NCBI GenBank assembly: GCA_944384985.1
Contig: CALWVM010000009.1
Span: forward strand, 1 to 64,000
Length of the DNA stretch: 64,000 nt
Direction: 5' to 3'
Source: an uncultured Clostridia bacterium
Lineage (GTDB): Bacteria > Bacillota > Clostridia > Oscillospirales > Acutalibacteraceae
Shown here: positions 23,176-32,458 of the stretch, in pieces
Layout: every line of letters begins with the position of its first letter
How positions within the stretch are numbered: the stretch's first letter is position 1
Notes under the pieces: generated by a model
Told to the model about the DNA's origin: nothing
Databases searched by the model: none
What the model saw: only the letters and a program-made list of their open reading frames with translations
Made by a program: the position numbers and the translations under genes

Positions 23176-26100
23176 CTAAAAAATACCTATAAAGGTATTA
23201 TAATACTCTTGTCTTCTTTCCCATGTGCCATAACTTCCTCTGACATATCTAGTTACATCTTTAACTGTAGCACCAGCAGCGATTCTAGCATTTATATTGT
23301 TTGAAGTCCAAAACCATCCTGCCGCTTCCCATGCATAATTCGCAGCAACATAATCTGCGCCTTGATTATATATTTCGGGGTCACCCATATAATCTGCGAA
23401 CGCTTGATAATTGTAATCCCAAGTTAGCTGAATATAGCCTGCACCGCGATATTTTTTACCATAACCGTTTGCAGCAAAATAACTATCAGAGCCGAGTTCA
23501 GTTAACCATTGCCCAAAATTTGTTTCAGCAGCACATTGCGCCAAAAAGTGGCTTATTTCTACTGAAGTGAGGATATTATTTTCTCTTAAGACCTTGTTTA
23601 ATGAATCAAGACTTTCTTGGCTAAGATGAAAACCCGCTCTACTCATCTGACTTGCCGTAACAATAGAAACATTTTCTGTATAAGAGATAGAATAAGTGTT
23701 TCCAGTTCTCCCGACGGTAACCGTTGCATTAGTTGCGGATGTAATTATAGCTGGACCATCACCTTCTGCCGGAATGCAAACATAATAACAACCGGACGGG
23801 TCGTAATAGCGAATAGGATTATTTGCACAGTACGCAAACATATTCTTATCCAGCATTCCTTGTCCTGTTTGAACAATTCCGTCCGCATTAAGATACCTAT
23901 GAATTGCCGGGACATAATACCTCGTATTGAGGTAATAGAAGCCAAGCTCCAAGTCACAGTAGTAGCTGCGATAGAGGATGGGGTTGACCTCGGCGATGGC
24001 TTCGTAGCCGTCGGCTTCGTAGCTTCTGGTCACATTGCCCCACGCGTCGTAGAAGTAGAGCACAACGGCCTGACCGTCGGCGTTGGTGACCGCCCACACA
24101 TCGTTTTGTGCATTTTTGAGGTAGTAATACTGCACGCCGTTGTAGGTGAAGCCGAAGATGTCACCACTCTCGTCGCACATAAAGACCAGCACGTCGTTGC
24201 CCGTCTTTTGCCCCATGAGCATGCCGCTGTTATAGAAATACTCGGTGGTCGTCGTTTCGCCCGTATCAAAGTCGGTGACAGTCTTTTTGGTGCGCTGCCC
24301 GTCGATATTGTACTCATAGCTGAAATACGGTGTGCCGTTCGCACCGATGCTTTGCAGCTGTCTGCCTTCCCACACGAATTCCATACCGTCGACATCGATA
24401 ATATTACCAATCTCGTCGCTTTGGATCGTGGAGGTGCTTTGTACCACAGCAGAATTGCTCGCCTGCGCACTTGCCGTCTGCGCACCGAATGCAGAAGCAC
24501 CGGCAACCCCCACGCCGCCGAACAGGTCGTTTTTCGTCAGCTCGACCGCGTGGAAATTCTCACCCAGCACACTTTCGGCAAGCGCCGCAGCAGTGTCGTC
24601 CTCGGCGGCTGCGTCCGCAGAATAGGCGGAGGCGGTGTTTGCCGTGTTTTGGTTATAGCGCAGATAGCTGCTTCCTGTGAGCACGTCACGCCAAACGGGG
24701 TCGTCATAGTGGTACTGCGTGGAGTACATCGGCGTATCCGGCAATTCCCCGGTCGTGTAGTCGTAAGTGTGCTCAAAGGTGATGTTGCCGTTTTCGTATT
24801 CGTAGGTGACAGTTCGGTTGAGATACGGGTCATTGACACGCACAAGCTGGTTGAGCGAATCGTACTCGTAAGAGGTGACGTCCGAGCCGAGCTGAATGCT
24901 TTGGATGTTCCCGACCGCATCGTAGGTGTAGTTGTGCGTCACCCCGTTGGTCGTGACCGACTGCACCATGGTGGTGGTACGGTCTTCGCCGACATTCACA
25001 TAGCTGTATTGCGTGGTAAGCTGCGGGATGCTCTCGACATTGCCCGTGACATGCAGGGTGCGGGTCGAAAGCCGCCCGAGGGGGTCGTAGGTATAGCTGA
25101 GCTTTTCCTCGCCGTTCCATTTGACGGAATAGACCTGATCGGGCATTTGCCCTTCTGTAATGTCGCCGTAGGTGTAATCCACGGTCTGCGTGCCTAAGGG
25201 TGAGAAATGGCGTATGCCGGTGAGGTAATTGGTCTTGTCGGCGTAGATATAATCCGTGGAGGCGCGCAGGGCATTGCTCGTTACGGATGTACCGTCATAT
25301 TCGCGCACGGAAACGAGCCGGTCGGCAAGGTCATAAACATAACGAGTCGTGGTACCCGTGGAAAAGTCCGTGGAGCGTGCCAAACTGCCGTCCGCGCCGT
25401 AGGCGTAGGTCGCGCGCCTTGTGCTGCTTCCATTGTACTTCTTTTCGGTGATGCGGTCAAGGGAATCGTAGGTAAAATCGATATAATCCCCGTTGCCGTA
25501 GGTTTGTTTTGACATCAGCCCCGCCGAATTGTAGGAAAGCGAAGAGAGCGTGCGCCACGATGTGCCGTTGCCGACCTTGGTGGAGGTGGTGCGCCCGAAT
25601 ACGTCATAGGCAAACGCATATTGCAGGGAGCTGTTGACGGTGATGGTTTGCAGGCGGTCGTCGCTGTAAGCGTAGCTGTTCGTCATGCCGCCCGCCGAGA
25701 CCGAAAGCAGGGCGTTGTTGTTTGCATTGTAGGTATAGCTCGTTGTGCGGCCGAGCGCGTCCGTCGTCGAATTCAGCGTACCCTTTTGCTCGTTGTAGCT
25801 GTAGGTCGTTTCGTTGCCGAGCTGGTCCGTGACGGAAGCGGGGAAGTTCCCGCTTTCGGTGTATTCGGCTTCGGTCACGATGGTTTTGTCGATGCTCTTT
25901 TCCACGGGGTAGAAATACCATTTTTGCCCCGCGGAAGGCTTGTTTGCGTCATAGTTTGCCTGCTTTACAGACTGGGAAAGTTCAATCTCCGTCCCTGTGT
26001 TGACTTGCCCGTCCACACATTTGGTATAATTCGACGCGGCCGTGAGCAGGACAAAGGTACCATCCTCCTGCTTAACGATTTTGAAGGTCTGCTCCGTTCG

Positions 26101-29100
26101 CCCGTGGAAGGTGTACAGTTGCAGCGGTGTACCGTGTATGTTTTGCCCGTGCTGCACATCCAAATACAGGTTCGCATCCGGATTGCCCATTGCCTGAAGA
26201 TGATAGAGGTCGCTTTCTCCCGTTTTCTGTACCAGCCGCCAATGGTGGTTGTCTGCATTTGGGCTGTAAACATAGGTGGTTGGCAATTCGCGCAGCGTAT
26301 TCTTTCCATTGCTCATGGAAAGTCCGGAATAGGCGTTGACTAAAATGTATTCCTGCCCGGATTGCAATTCGGTCGCGGGCTTGCGGCCGACAATTTCCGC
26401 TTTGGTTACATTGCTGTTGTCGTCATAGGTGAATCCGTATTCCTGCCCATCGGTGGAAACAGCGGAAACGAGCTGCTTTTTCTCATTATAGCTATAAAGA
26501 TACTTACTTCCCGAAGGATTGAGCATCTGCGCCATCTGGTTGCCGTAATAGGCAAACGAGGAATTCGTTTCGGCAAGGTCTACGGCGGAGGCAACGTTGC
26601 CGTTGTCATCGTAGGTATAAGTTTGGCCGTACTGTTCTTTGTAACAGAACGCGCCTGTGAGATACGCGTTATTGACGTTGTGGTTGTAGATCAGTGAAAT
26701 GCCGATTTTGCCATAATCTTTCGGAATTATGGCTTCGCAGGAAACAAATTGCCATGCATCCTTCAAATCCGGGTTGCAGTCCAGATGTTCATATCCAGCC
26801 CACAAACCGTTTTTATCATAATAGTGCAGGACGATCTCAAACCGCGGCTCGTAGCTGTCGTCATCTTTGGTCCCGTTTTCGAGCGGTGCGGAGCTGCCCC
26901 ATGCCCACATGCCGAAGCTGAACACGTCGCCCGCATTCCCGGAGACGGGTATGATCTGAAGCAGGTTTTTGTAACGGTCTTCTACTGTACCGGGCAATTT
27001 GCCGCAGTAATCGAAGCCGGAAAGCCCCGCCCAGGTGCGGGTACCGTCTGCGCCGCCCTCAGATTTCCAGGACGTCATGCCGTTTGTAAAGCCGGAGTTC
27101 TCGACAATATTATAAGTGCTTGCATTTTCGCCTTTTTCGAACTGCAGGTCGTCGTACCAAACCGTGCCGCTCGCGTTGTTGTGCAAACCCACAAGCAGGC
27201 GCACACGCCCGCCCTCAGGGACGGTGAAGGTCACGCTTTGCCGCTGCCAGCCGTCCGTTTTGGAAACAGCTTCCGCCCAGTTGGAGGATATCAACCCTGT
27301 GTTGGCTGCGTTCCAGACCTCCGCAAATAACGAGGCGCCTTCGCCGGGGATCTCCGCGCCGTTTGTGTGGACAAAGCCCGAGAAGGTGTAGGTTCCCGCA
27401 GCAAGTCCGTCTATGTACTGCACGGCATTTGCGCGTCCTGCATTTCCGGCAGGCTTGGTGATCTTAACGGCATTGTTTGTAATGTTTTTCATGCCGCTGT
27501 CCAAAGTCACCGTACCGCCTGATGCGCTTTCAATATACGTGCCGTAGCCATCCGAAAGCGCGCGGGTGAAGCCGGGGTTCACGGCAAAGTTTGTGACGCT
27601 CTTGATCACACGCGACTCGGATAGCAGCTTGTTGGCTTTTGCGTTGCCCGGGTCGTTGCCCTGTTCCAGTTCAAAGAACTGCGCCGTGCCGTCGGTATTG
27701 GACACCACGCCTGTGGTCTGGCCGTAGTCGTTAAACTGGTAGGTATAACTTCGGTTTTGAATATCCGTGATTTTGGTCTCGTTTTGCTTGTAGCTAAACG
27801 AATAGCTTTCTAAGAGCTGATCGTCCGAAGCGCCCCAGTTCACAGAGGTCACGCGCTTTTGCCCGGAATTGTCATAGTTGATCTTCAGGCGCGTGTTGTC
27901 GATCCCGCGGATTTCTTTAATGACATAGCTGTTATAGTCATAAATCATGCGCACGAACTCGCCGTCCGCAAATGTAATATAGACAAGACCACCCTGGTAA
28001 TAGGAAAACTGTGTGCTGCGCCCGGCGGGATCCGTGATCGCAGTGACAAGCACGGCGTTGTCGGGCTGATACGCAAACGTGTAGACCCGGCCAGCACCGT
28101 CCGTTACGGATTTGATGCGTGTATACCCGCTGACGGTTTCGTACTGCACCGTAGACGAAAGCCCCGACGCCGAACGGATGCGCACGAGCCGTCCGTTCGT
28201 ATTGAAATACATGGTGTTTTCGTCTTTATCCTTTAGGCGGAAATTTGCCGCAGGTTCGTTGGAATCTGAGCCTACCGTGATGACCTCCAGCGTATAGCCA
28301 AGCCCGTCCTCGTCCTCGCCTTTGGTCGTGTTGCTCTCTTCAAAATAGAACCAGTGCTTGGTGCCGTCGGCGTCGTTGAGATAATAGCGATAGCCGTTTG
28401 CCGCGTTCGTCGCGTCATATCGGACATAGATATGGTAGTTTGTTTGCATCCGGCTGCCGATATAGGAGATCGGGGCATCCTCTTTGTTTGCGTTGAAGAC
28501 CACGGACAGATTGACGGGCATCAAATTGCCGCCGTCATCCTGTGTGATCGGCTGCGCAAAAATAAAGTTCCCGTTAAAGTTATTGACGCTTGCCGTGCCG
28601 CCGCGCCCTGCAGCAATGCTGGTGTATGACCAGTAATCCTCGTAGCCCGACATATTGCGATAGGTGACCGTTAAAACGGGGCGCGTAACGGGATAGGTGG
28701 TGTATTCGATCGAGAAAAACCAAACCTTGTGCGTATTGGTGGCCTCTGTGTCGAGCATTACGCCGTAATTTGTACTTGTATTCTCATACCAGCCACGGAC
28801 AAGGTCTGTGATCTCTACCGTTTTGAATTCGGAATATCCGTAGTTGTCATGATAATCCGACTGCACTTTGTTATCCGCTGCAAACAGCATATAGTCCACA
28901 GCATTTCCATTGTGGGAAGGCTGATTGTTATAGGTTAGCGTGCTTGCCGACCAGCTACTCGTTACGGGGTAAACGTTGACGCGCACTTCGTCTGATGTAG
29001 AGTTGACATTGCGCTTGCAGACGGACAGCCGCGCGTCGATGACTTTGGAACCAATACCGCCGATGTCCGGCAGCTCGTTGACCTTGATGTATGTCCGTGC

Positions 29101-30165
29101 CGATCCAAACGAATAGATGTTGTGCCCGACATACATACTGCCCAGGTCGTCCTGCGCCGCGCCGTGCGCCGTGTTCGGATGGCCGGAGTCCACAAATGTG
29201 CTGGTCATTTTGTCGGTTTCCTGTTTTGTTTGGATGGCGGGGTCAACCGTAACCGGGTATGCGCGGTTTTTTTCGTGCAACCACTGTTTATCCAGCGTAA
29301 GCTGGAGCGTGAAGGTATCATTTTTCTGTGAAGTCAGTGAAAGTGTTATGTCCTCTGAAACTGCACCTGCCGCGTCCGTCATATAGGGGGCGGTCAACAC
29401 ATAGATGACCGTACCGTCGGTTGCCTGCAGTTCTATGGTCTGCGCATCTTTCTGAATAGGCGTCAGCCCGTTCACCTTATATTCTGCCGTGAAGGTGGTG
29501 GGCGCTTTTTCACTTTGCAGCAAAAGGTTTTCCTTGATGCCGCCCGCATGCAGAATATATTCCAAATCCGTTGCTTTAAATACATCTGCGTAGACGACGC
29601 GGGAAATTACGTTTTCAAGCGTTGTCAGATTACCATCGTCTGCTTGTTCAATTACCTCAGCAGAGCGTTTATCAGCGTCCAAATAATACCATGAAAGCTT
29701 GTACCCGTCTTTTTCTAAGCGCACAAACTTTTTACCATTCGTTTTTTTGGAAAGACGTACACTATAATCTGCGCTGCGGTTTACTAGATCCTTACTTTTC
29801 AGAAGCTTTCCCGCGTTCTCTTCCTCATCTGCATCCACTTCGTCAAGCGAGTTGTCGTAATCCAGCCAAACGCCGTCTTGCTCATAGTGCACGGGTTCCG
29901 CATATTGTACCGCCTGCACGGTACCGTCGCTCATACGGAAATGCTTGACGTTTTCTTCGCGCAGAGAAACTTCCTCTGCAAGGATTTCCGGTGTTTGCGC
30001 TTCAGACTCCTCTATGGGCTCTGAAGTTGCGGAACCCGTTGATTCCGTTTCTGTTTCCGAACGGCTTTGGGCAAAAACCGTTATAGGCACAATTTGCATA
30101 CATAATGTCACTGTTAATAGAACGGATAAGAATTTTTTGATCCCCGAGTTTTTTGACAATGTCAT
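23176..30165 (-). CDS. RHS2: secreted YD-repeat protein with GH19-like toxin tip
   Basis: 2329 residues. Signal peptide 1-32 (FLSVLLTVTLCMQIVPITVF); DNRLRE-like domain about 320-495; two carbohydrate-binding-like modules 855-1172; a ricin-B-like lectin insert about 1262-1425; YD repeats to about 2100; core-closing motif ending NNPIRYYDPSG near 2123. The tip (2180-2329) looks like GH19 chitinase/lysozyme: FLAQCAAETNFG with the likely catalytic Glu, then YRGAGYIQLTWDYNYQAFAD and AWEAAGWFWTSNNIN. The probable target is peptidoglycan of neighbouring cells. Start supported by a GGGGGAA ribosome site. A strong hairpin with a T tract lies in its leader (30254-30299). The next gene is an RsiV-like lipoprotein. 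Confidence 0.9.
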   Translation of the reverse strand: MTLSKNSGIKKFLSVLLTVTLCMQIVPITVFAQSRSETETESTGSATSEPIEESEAQTPEILAEEVSLREENVKHFRMSDGTVQAVQYAEPVHYEQDGVWLDYDNSLDEVDADEEENAGKLLKSKDLVNRSADYSVRLSKKTNGKKFVRLEKDGYKLSWYYLDADKRSAEVIEQADDGNLTTLENVISRVVYADVFKATDLEYILHAGGIKENLLLQSEKAPTTFTAEYKVNGLTPIQKDAQTIELQATDGTVIYVLTAPYMTDAAGAVSEDITLSLTSQKNDTFTLQLTLDKQWLHEKNRAYPVTVDPAIQTKQETDKMTSTFVDSGHPNTAHGAAQDDLGSMYVGHNIYSFGSARTYIKVNELPDIGGIGSKVIDARLSVCKRNVNSTSDEVRVNVYPVTSSWSASTLTYNNQPSHNGNAVDYMLFAADNKVQSDYHDNYGYSEFKTVEITDLVRGWYENTSTNYGVMLDTEATNTHKVWFFSIEYTTYPVTRPVLTVTYRNMSGYEDYWSYTSIAAGRGGTASVNNFNGNFIFAQPITQDDGGNLMPVNLSVVFNANKEDAPISYIGSRMQTNYHIYVRYDATNAANGYRYYLNDADGTKHWFYFEESNTTKGEDEDGLGYTLEVITVGSDSNEPAANFRLKDKDENTMYFNTNGRLVRIRSASGLSSTVQYETVSGYTRIKSVTDGAGRVYTFAYQPDNAVLVTAITDPAGRSTQFSYYQGGLVYITFADGEFVRMIYDYNSYVIKEIRGIDNTRLKINYDNSGQKRVTSVNWGASDDQLLESYSFSYKQNETKITDIQNRSYTYQFNDYGQTTGVVSNTDGTAQFFELEQGNDPGNAKANKLLSESRVIKSVTNFAVNPGFTRALSDGYGTYIESASGGTVTLDSGMKNITNNAVKITKPAGNAGRANAVQYIDGLAAGTYTFSGFVHTNGAEIPGEGASLFAEVWNAANTGLISSNWAEAVSKTDGWQRQSVTFTVPEGGRVRLLVGLHNNASGTVWYDDLQFEKGENASTYNIVENSGFTNGMTSWKSEGGADGTRTWAGLSGFDYCGKLPGTVEDRYKNLLQIIPVSGNAGDVFSFGMWAWGSSAPLENGTKDDDSYEPRFEIVLHYYDKNGLWAGYEHLDCNPDLKDAWQFVSCEAIIPKDYGKIGISLIYNHNVNNAYLTGAFCYKEQYGQTYTYDDNGNVASAVDLAETNSSFAYYGNQMAQMLNPSGSKYLYSYNEKKQLVSAVSTDGQEYGFTYDDNSNVTKAEIVGRKPATELQSGQEYILVNAYSGLSMSNGKNTLRELPTTYVYSPNADNHHWRLVQKTGESDLYHLQAMGNPDANLYLDVQHGQNIHGTPLQLYTFHGRTEQTFKIVKQEDGTFVLLTAASNYTKCVDGQVNTGTEIELSQSVKQANYDANKPSAGQKWYFYPVEKSIDKTIVTEAEYTESGNFPASVTDQLGNETTYSYNEQKGTLNSTTDALGRTTSYTYNANNNALLSVSAGGMTNSYAYSDDRLQTITVNSSLQYAFAYDVFGRTTSTKVGNGTSWRTLSSLSYNSAGLMSKQTYGNGDYIDFTYDSLDRITEKKYNGSSTRRATYAYGADGSLARSTDFSTGTTTRYVYDLADRLVSVREYDGTSVTSNALRASTDYIYADKTNYLTGIRHFSPLGTQTVDYTYGDITEGQMPDQVYSVKWNGEEKLSYTYDPLGRLSTRTLHVTGNVESIPQLTTQYSYVNVGEDRTTTMVQSVTTNGVTHNYTYDAVGNIQSIQLGSDVTSYEYDSLNQLVRVNDPYLNRTVTYEYENGNITFEHTYDYTTGELPDTPMYSTQYHYDDPVWRDVLTGSSYLRYNQNTANTASAYSADAAAEDDTAAALAESVLGENFHAVELTKNDLFGGVGVAGASAFGAQTASAQASNSAVVQSTSTIQSDEIGNIIDVDGMEFVWEGRQLQSIGANGTPYFSYEYNIDGQRTKKTVTDFDTGETTTTEYFYNSGMLMGQKTGNDVLVFMCDESGDIFGFTYNGVQYYYLKNAQNDVWAVTNADGQAVVLYFYDAWGNVTRSYEADGYEAIAEVNPILYRSYYCDLELGFYYLNTRYYVPAIHRYLNADGIVQTGQGMLDKNMFAYCANNPIRYYDPSGCYYVCIPAEGDGPAIITSATNATVTVGRTGNTYSISYTENVSIVTASQMSRAGFHLSQESLDSLNKVLRENNILTSVEISHFLAQCAAETNFGQWLTELGSDSYFAANGYGKKYRGAGYIQLTWDYNYQAFADYMGDPEIYNQGADYVAANYAWEAAGWFWTSNNINARIAAGATVKDVTRYVRGSYGTWERRQEYYNTFIGIF

Positions 30166-30253
30166 TACATGTTCCCCCTTTGATTTACTTTATTTTGATC
30201 AGCTGGCCCTTTTGCCCAAAAGTTCAAGCTGAGTAAAAAACAAGAAACCAAAA

Positions 30254-30299
30254 AGGGCTACGCATATCTTTGCTTGTGTCGCATGATATGCATAGCCCT
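30254..30299 (-). terminator. Leader terminator of RHS2
   Basis: A 15-bp stem AGGGCTATGCATATC / GATATGCGTAGCCCT with TTTTTGG on its minus-strand side, 89 bases upstream of the RHS2 start codon. This position suggests attenuation. It is not related in sequence to the RHS1 leader hairpin. No convincing promoter motif was found upstream. Confidence 0.7.
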
Positions 30300-30855
30300 A
30301 AGCCGATCACAAAACAGAAGAAAGTGTACTGCACTTTTGATATGCAGGAGATTCGTTTTTCTGCAACTGTTTGTACATTCGAGTCGATAGTAATTGAAAA
30401 GTTGTCAAAGTTCTACATCTTATATCGCTTTTCTTTTGCCATTCAAATATACATTTCTAACCCAATTCATGCTCATGTGCAAATAAGCGAATAGTGAATA
30501 ATGAGTATTTAAAGTTTTTCACGCAAATATGTAAAAACTTGTCACATAATTCAACGCCCGATTTTTATACAATAAAAATCAATATATTTATAATTTTTAG
30601 GACTATAATGCATTGCAAAAGATATTAAAGGCAAAATGCATTAAAACGGCAAAGAAAGATCGCCGAATAAAATACATAAAAGCATATATTTTCCCTTCCT
30701 TATATAGATAACAGTTTAAAAACAAAAAATGTGACAAAAAATATGAATTTTTTAATTTAAGGATGATGCTGGATTGCTTTGCAAAATCCGCAATATTTGC
30801 AAAATCCGCAATAAATAAATGAAAATGAAAAGCACACACGGCTCTTTTTTATGAT
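30300..30855. other. AT-rich intergenic sequence
   Basis: No gene that I can support. The open frames are AT-rich and lack ribosome sites. It must hold the RHS2 promoter, but I could not single out a good -35/-10 pair. It contains the short direct repeat GCAAAATCCGCAATA, twice near 30780-30812. Confidence 0.4.
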
Positions 30856-32332
30856 TTGTGTAAACACGGAAAATGGCATAAAATACAGAATGGTAATCGG
30901 GCTGGTAAGTCGCAAGGCGGCTTACTGCCCATAATTGCATATTAGCAGAAATAGCGGGGCATGTCAAGAGCGGCTGCTTTACGGCAGCCGTTCATTTTAC
31001 CCTTGACAAGAGCCGGGATTTCTGCTACTGCGGCAGTCTGTCCGCAAAGAAAATTTCCAGCTGCGAATGAATTTCTCCCCAGTCACGGCGTCTGCCGGTC
31101 CATTTTCGGGTAATATCCATTTGGGCGAGATAAAGCATTTTTAAAAGGCTGTCATCGTTCGGAAACACCGCTTTGCTTTTTGTTACCTTACGCAGCTGTC
31201 GATTGAAATTCTCAATTGCATTAGTCGTGTAGATGAGCGTTCTGACCGACTGCGGATACTTGAAATAGGTGGAAAGCTCCGCCCAGTGTGCCCGCCATGA
31301 GACTGAAATTTTGGGGTATTTAGCGTCCCATTTTGCGCCAAAATTCTCAAGCTCATAAAGTGCCGTTTCCTCATCCACGGCTCCGTAAACCTTTTTCAGA
31401 TCCGACATAAGCGTTTTAATATCCTTGTACGAAACATACTTAGTGCTGTTTCGTATTTGATGAATAATACACTGCTGAACCTCGGTTTTCGGATATACCG
31501 CAGATATGGCTTCGGGAAATCCGGAGAGACCGTCAATGCAGGTGATTAGTATATCTTCCACCCCGCGATTTTTTAGTCCGTTAAGTATTGAAAGCCAGTA
31601 TTTTGCGCTTTCGTTTTCGCCGACATACATTCCGAGCACTTCTTTGATTCCGTCCATATTGATTCCTATCGCTATGTATACGGCTTTTTTTGACGATTCT
31701 GCCTTCACAGCGGACATTATAGTGTATGGCGTCCATAAAGACTACGGCATAAACGCTCTCAAGCGGTCGCTGTTGCCATTCTTTTACCACCGGCAGAATT
31801 TTATCCGTAATTCGGCTCACAAGGCTGTCCGACACTTCCAATCCGTATATATCCTCAATGTGTGCAGATATATCGTTCGTTGTCATGCCCTTAGCGTACA
31901 TAGATATTATTTTTTCTTCTATATCCCCGCTGAGTGTTGTTTCATTCTTTTTTACAAGCCGCGGTTCAAACTCACCGTTTCGGTCGCGCGGTACTACAAT
32001 TTCGACCTCTCCGGCGCTGGTTTTCATTGTTTTTCGGCTGTGTCCGTTTCTGCTGTTTTCGGTATCCTTGTTGCGGTAGTCGTACCTGCTGTACCCAAGC
32101 TCGTCGTCGAGCTCCGCTTCAAGTCCGTTTTCCAGCACTTCTCCCACCATTTCCTTGAATACCGACCGCAAGTCGCTCATGTCCTCCACTTCAAGCAGTG
32201 ACAGAAATTCTCGAAGTTTTTCTTTTCTCTCTTTTTTCGCTGCCCGTACCTCCGGGCTGTCTTTGTACCTTGGCATATTTTTAACCTCCAAAATGATATT
32301 TCTATTCTATACCATTTCGGAGGTTTACACAA
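30856..32332 (-). mobile_element. IS256-family insertion sequence
   Basis: Imperfect terminal inverted repeats bracket the transposase: TTGTGTAAACACGGAAAATG at 30856 and, on the other strand, TTGTGTAAACCTCCGAAATG ending at 32332. I see no 8-bp target duplication, so the copy may be old or rearranged. It lies between RHS2 and the serine recombinase module. Confidence 0.8.
31025..32291 (-). pseudogene. IS256-family transposase with one frameshift
   Basis: The N-terminal half (from 32291, MPRYKDSPEVRAAKKERKEK) and C-terminal half (to 31025) are in different frames. The switch is at a run of seven A on the minus strand (31685-31691), where six would restore VKKAVYIAIGINMDG. The DDE residues are visible: VVFMDAIHYNV (D), ITCIDGLSGFPEAI (D) and TTNAIENFNRQLRK (E). 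Mutation, sequencing error in the homopolymer, or slippage are all possible. Confidence 0.88.
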
Positions 32333-32458
32333 GATAGGAAGAAGTCTCGCACACACCGTCAAGGGAACAGTATACCACCTAATTACAAATAGTTCTCCGT
32401 AGTTAAGTGGTTAATATCACACGTAGCACTATATTACTTTTTCTATGGAATATTTATA

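Noticed and set aside
30603-30967. Minus-strand frames between RHS2 and the IS256 copy
   Set aside because: AT-rich noncoding composition, no ribosome site; part lies across the IS inverted repeat.
30848-32340. Target-site duplication of the IS256 copy
   Set aside because: The eight bases outside the two inverted repeats do not match, so no duplication can be claimed.
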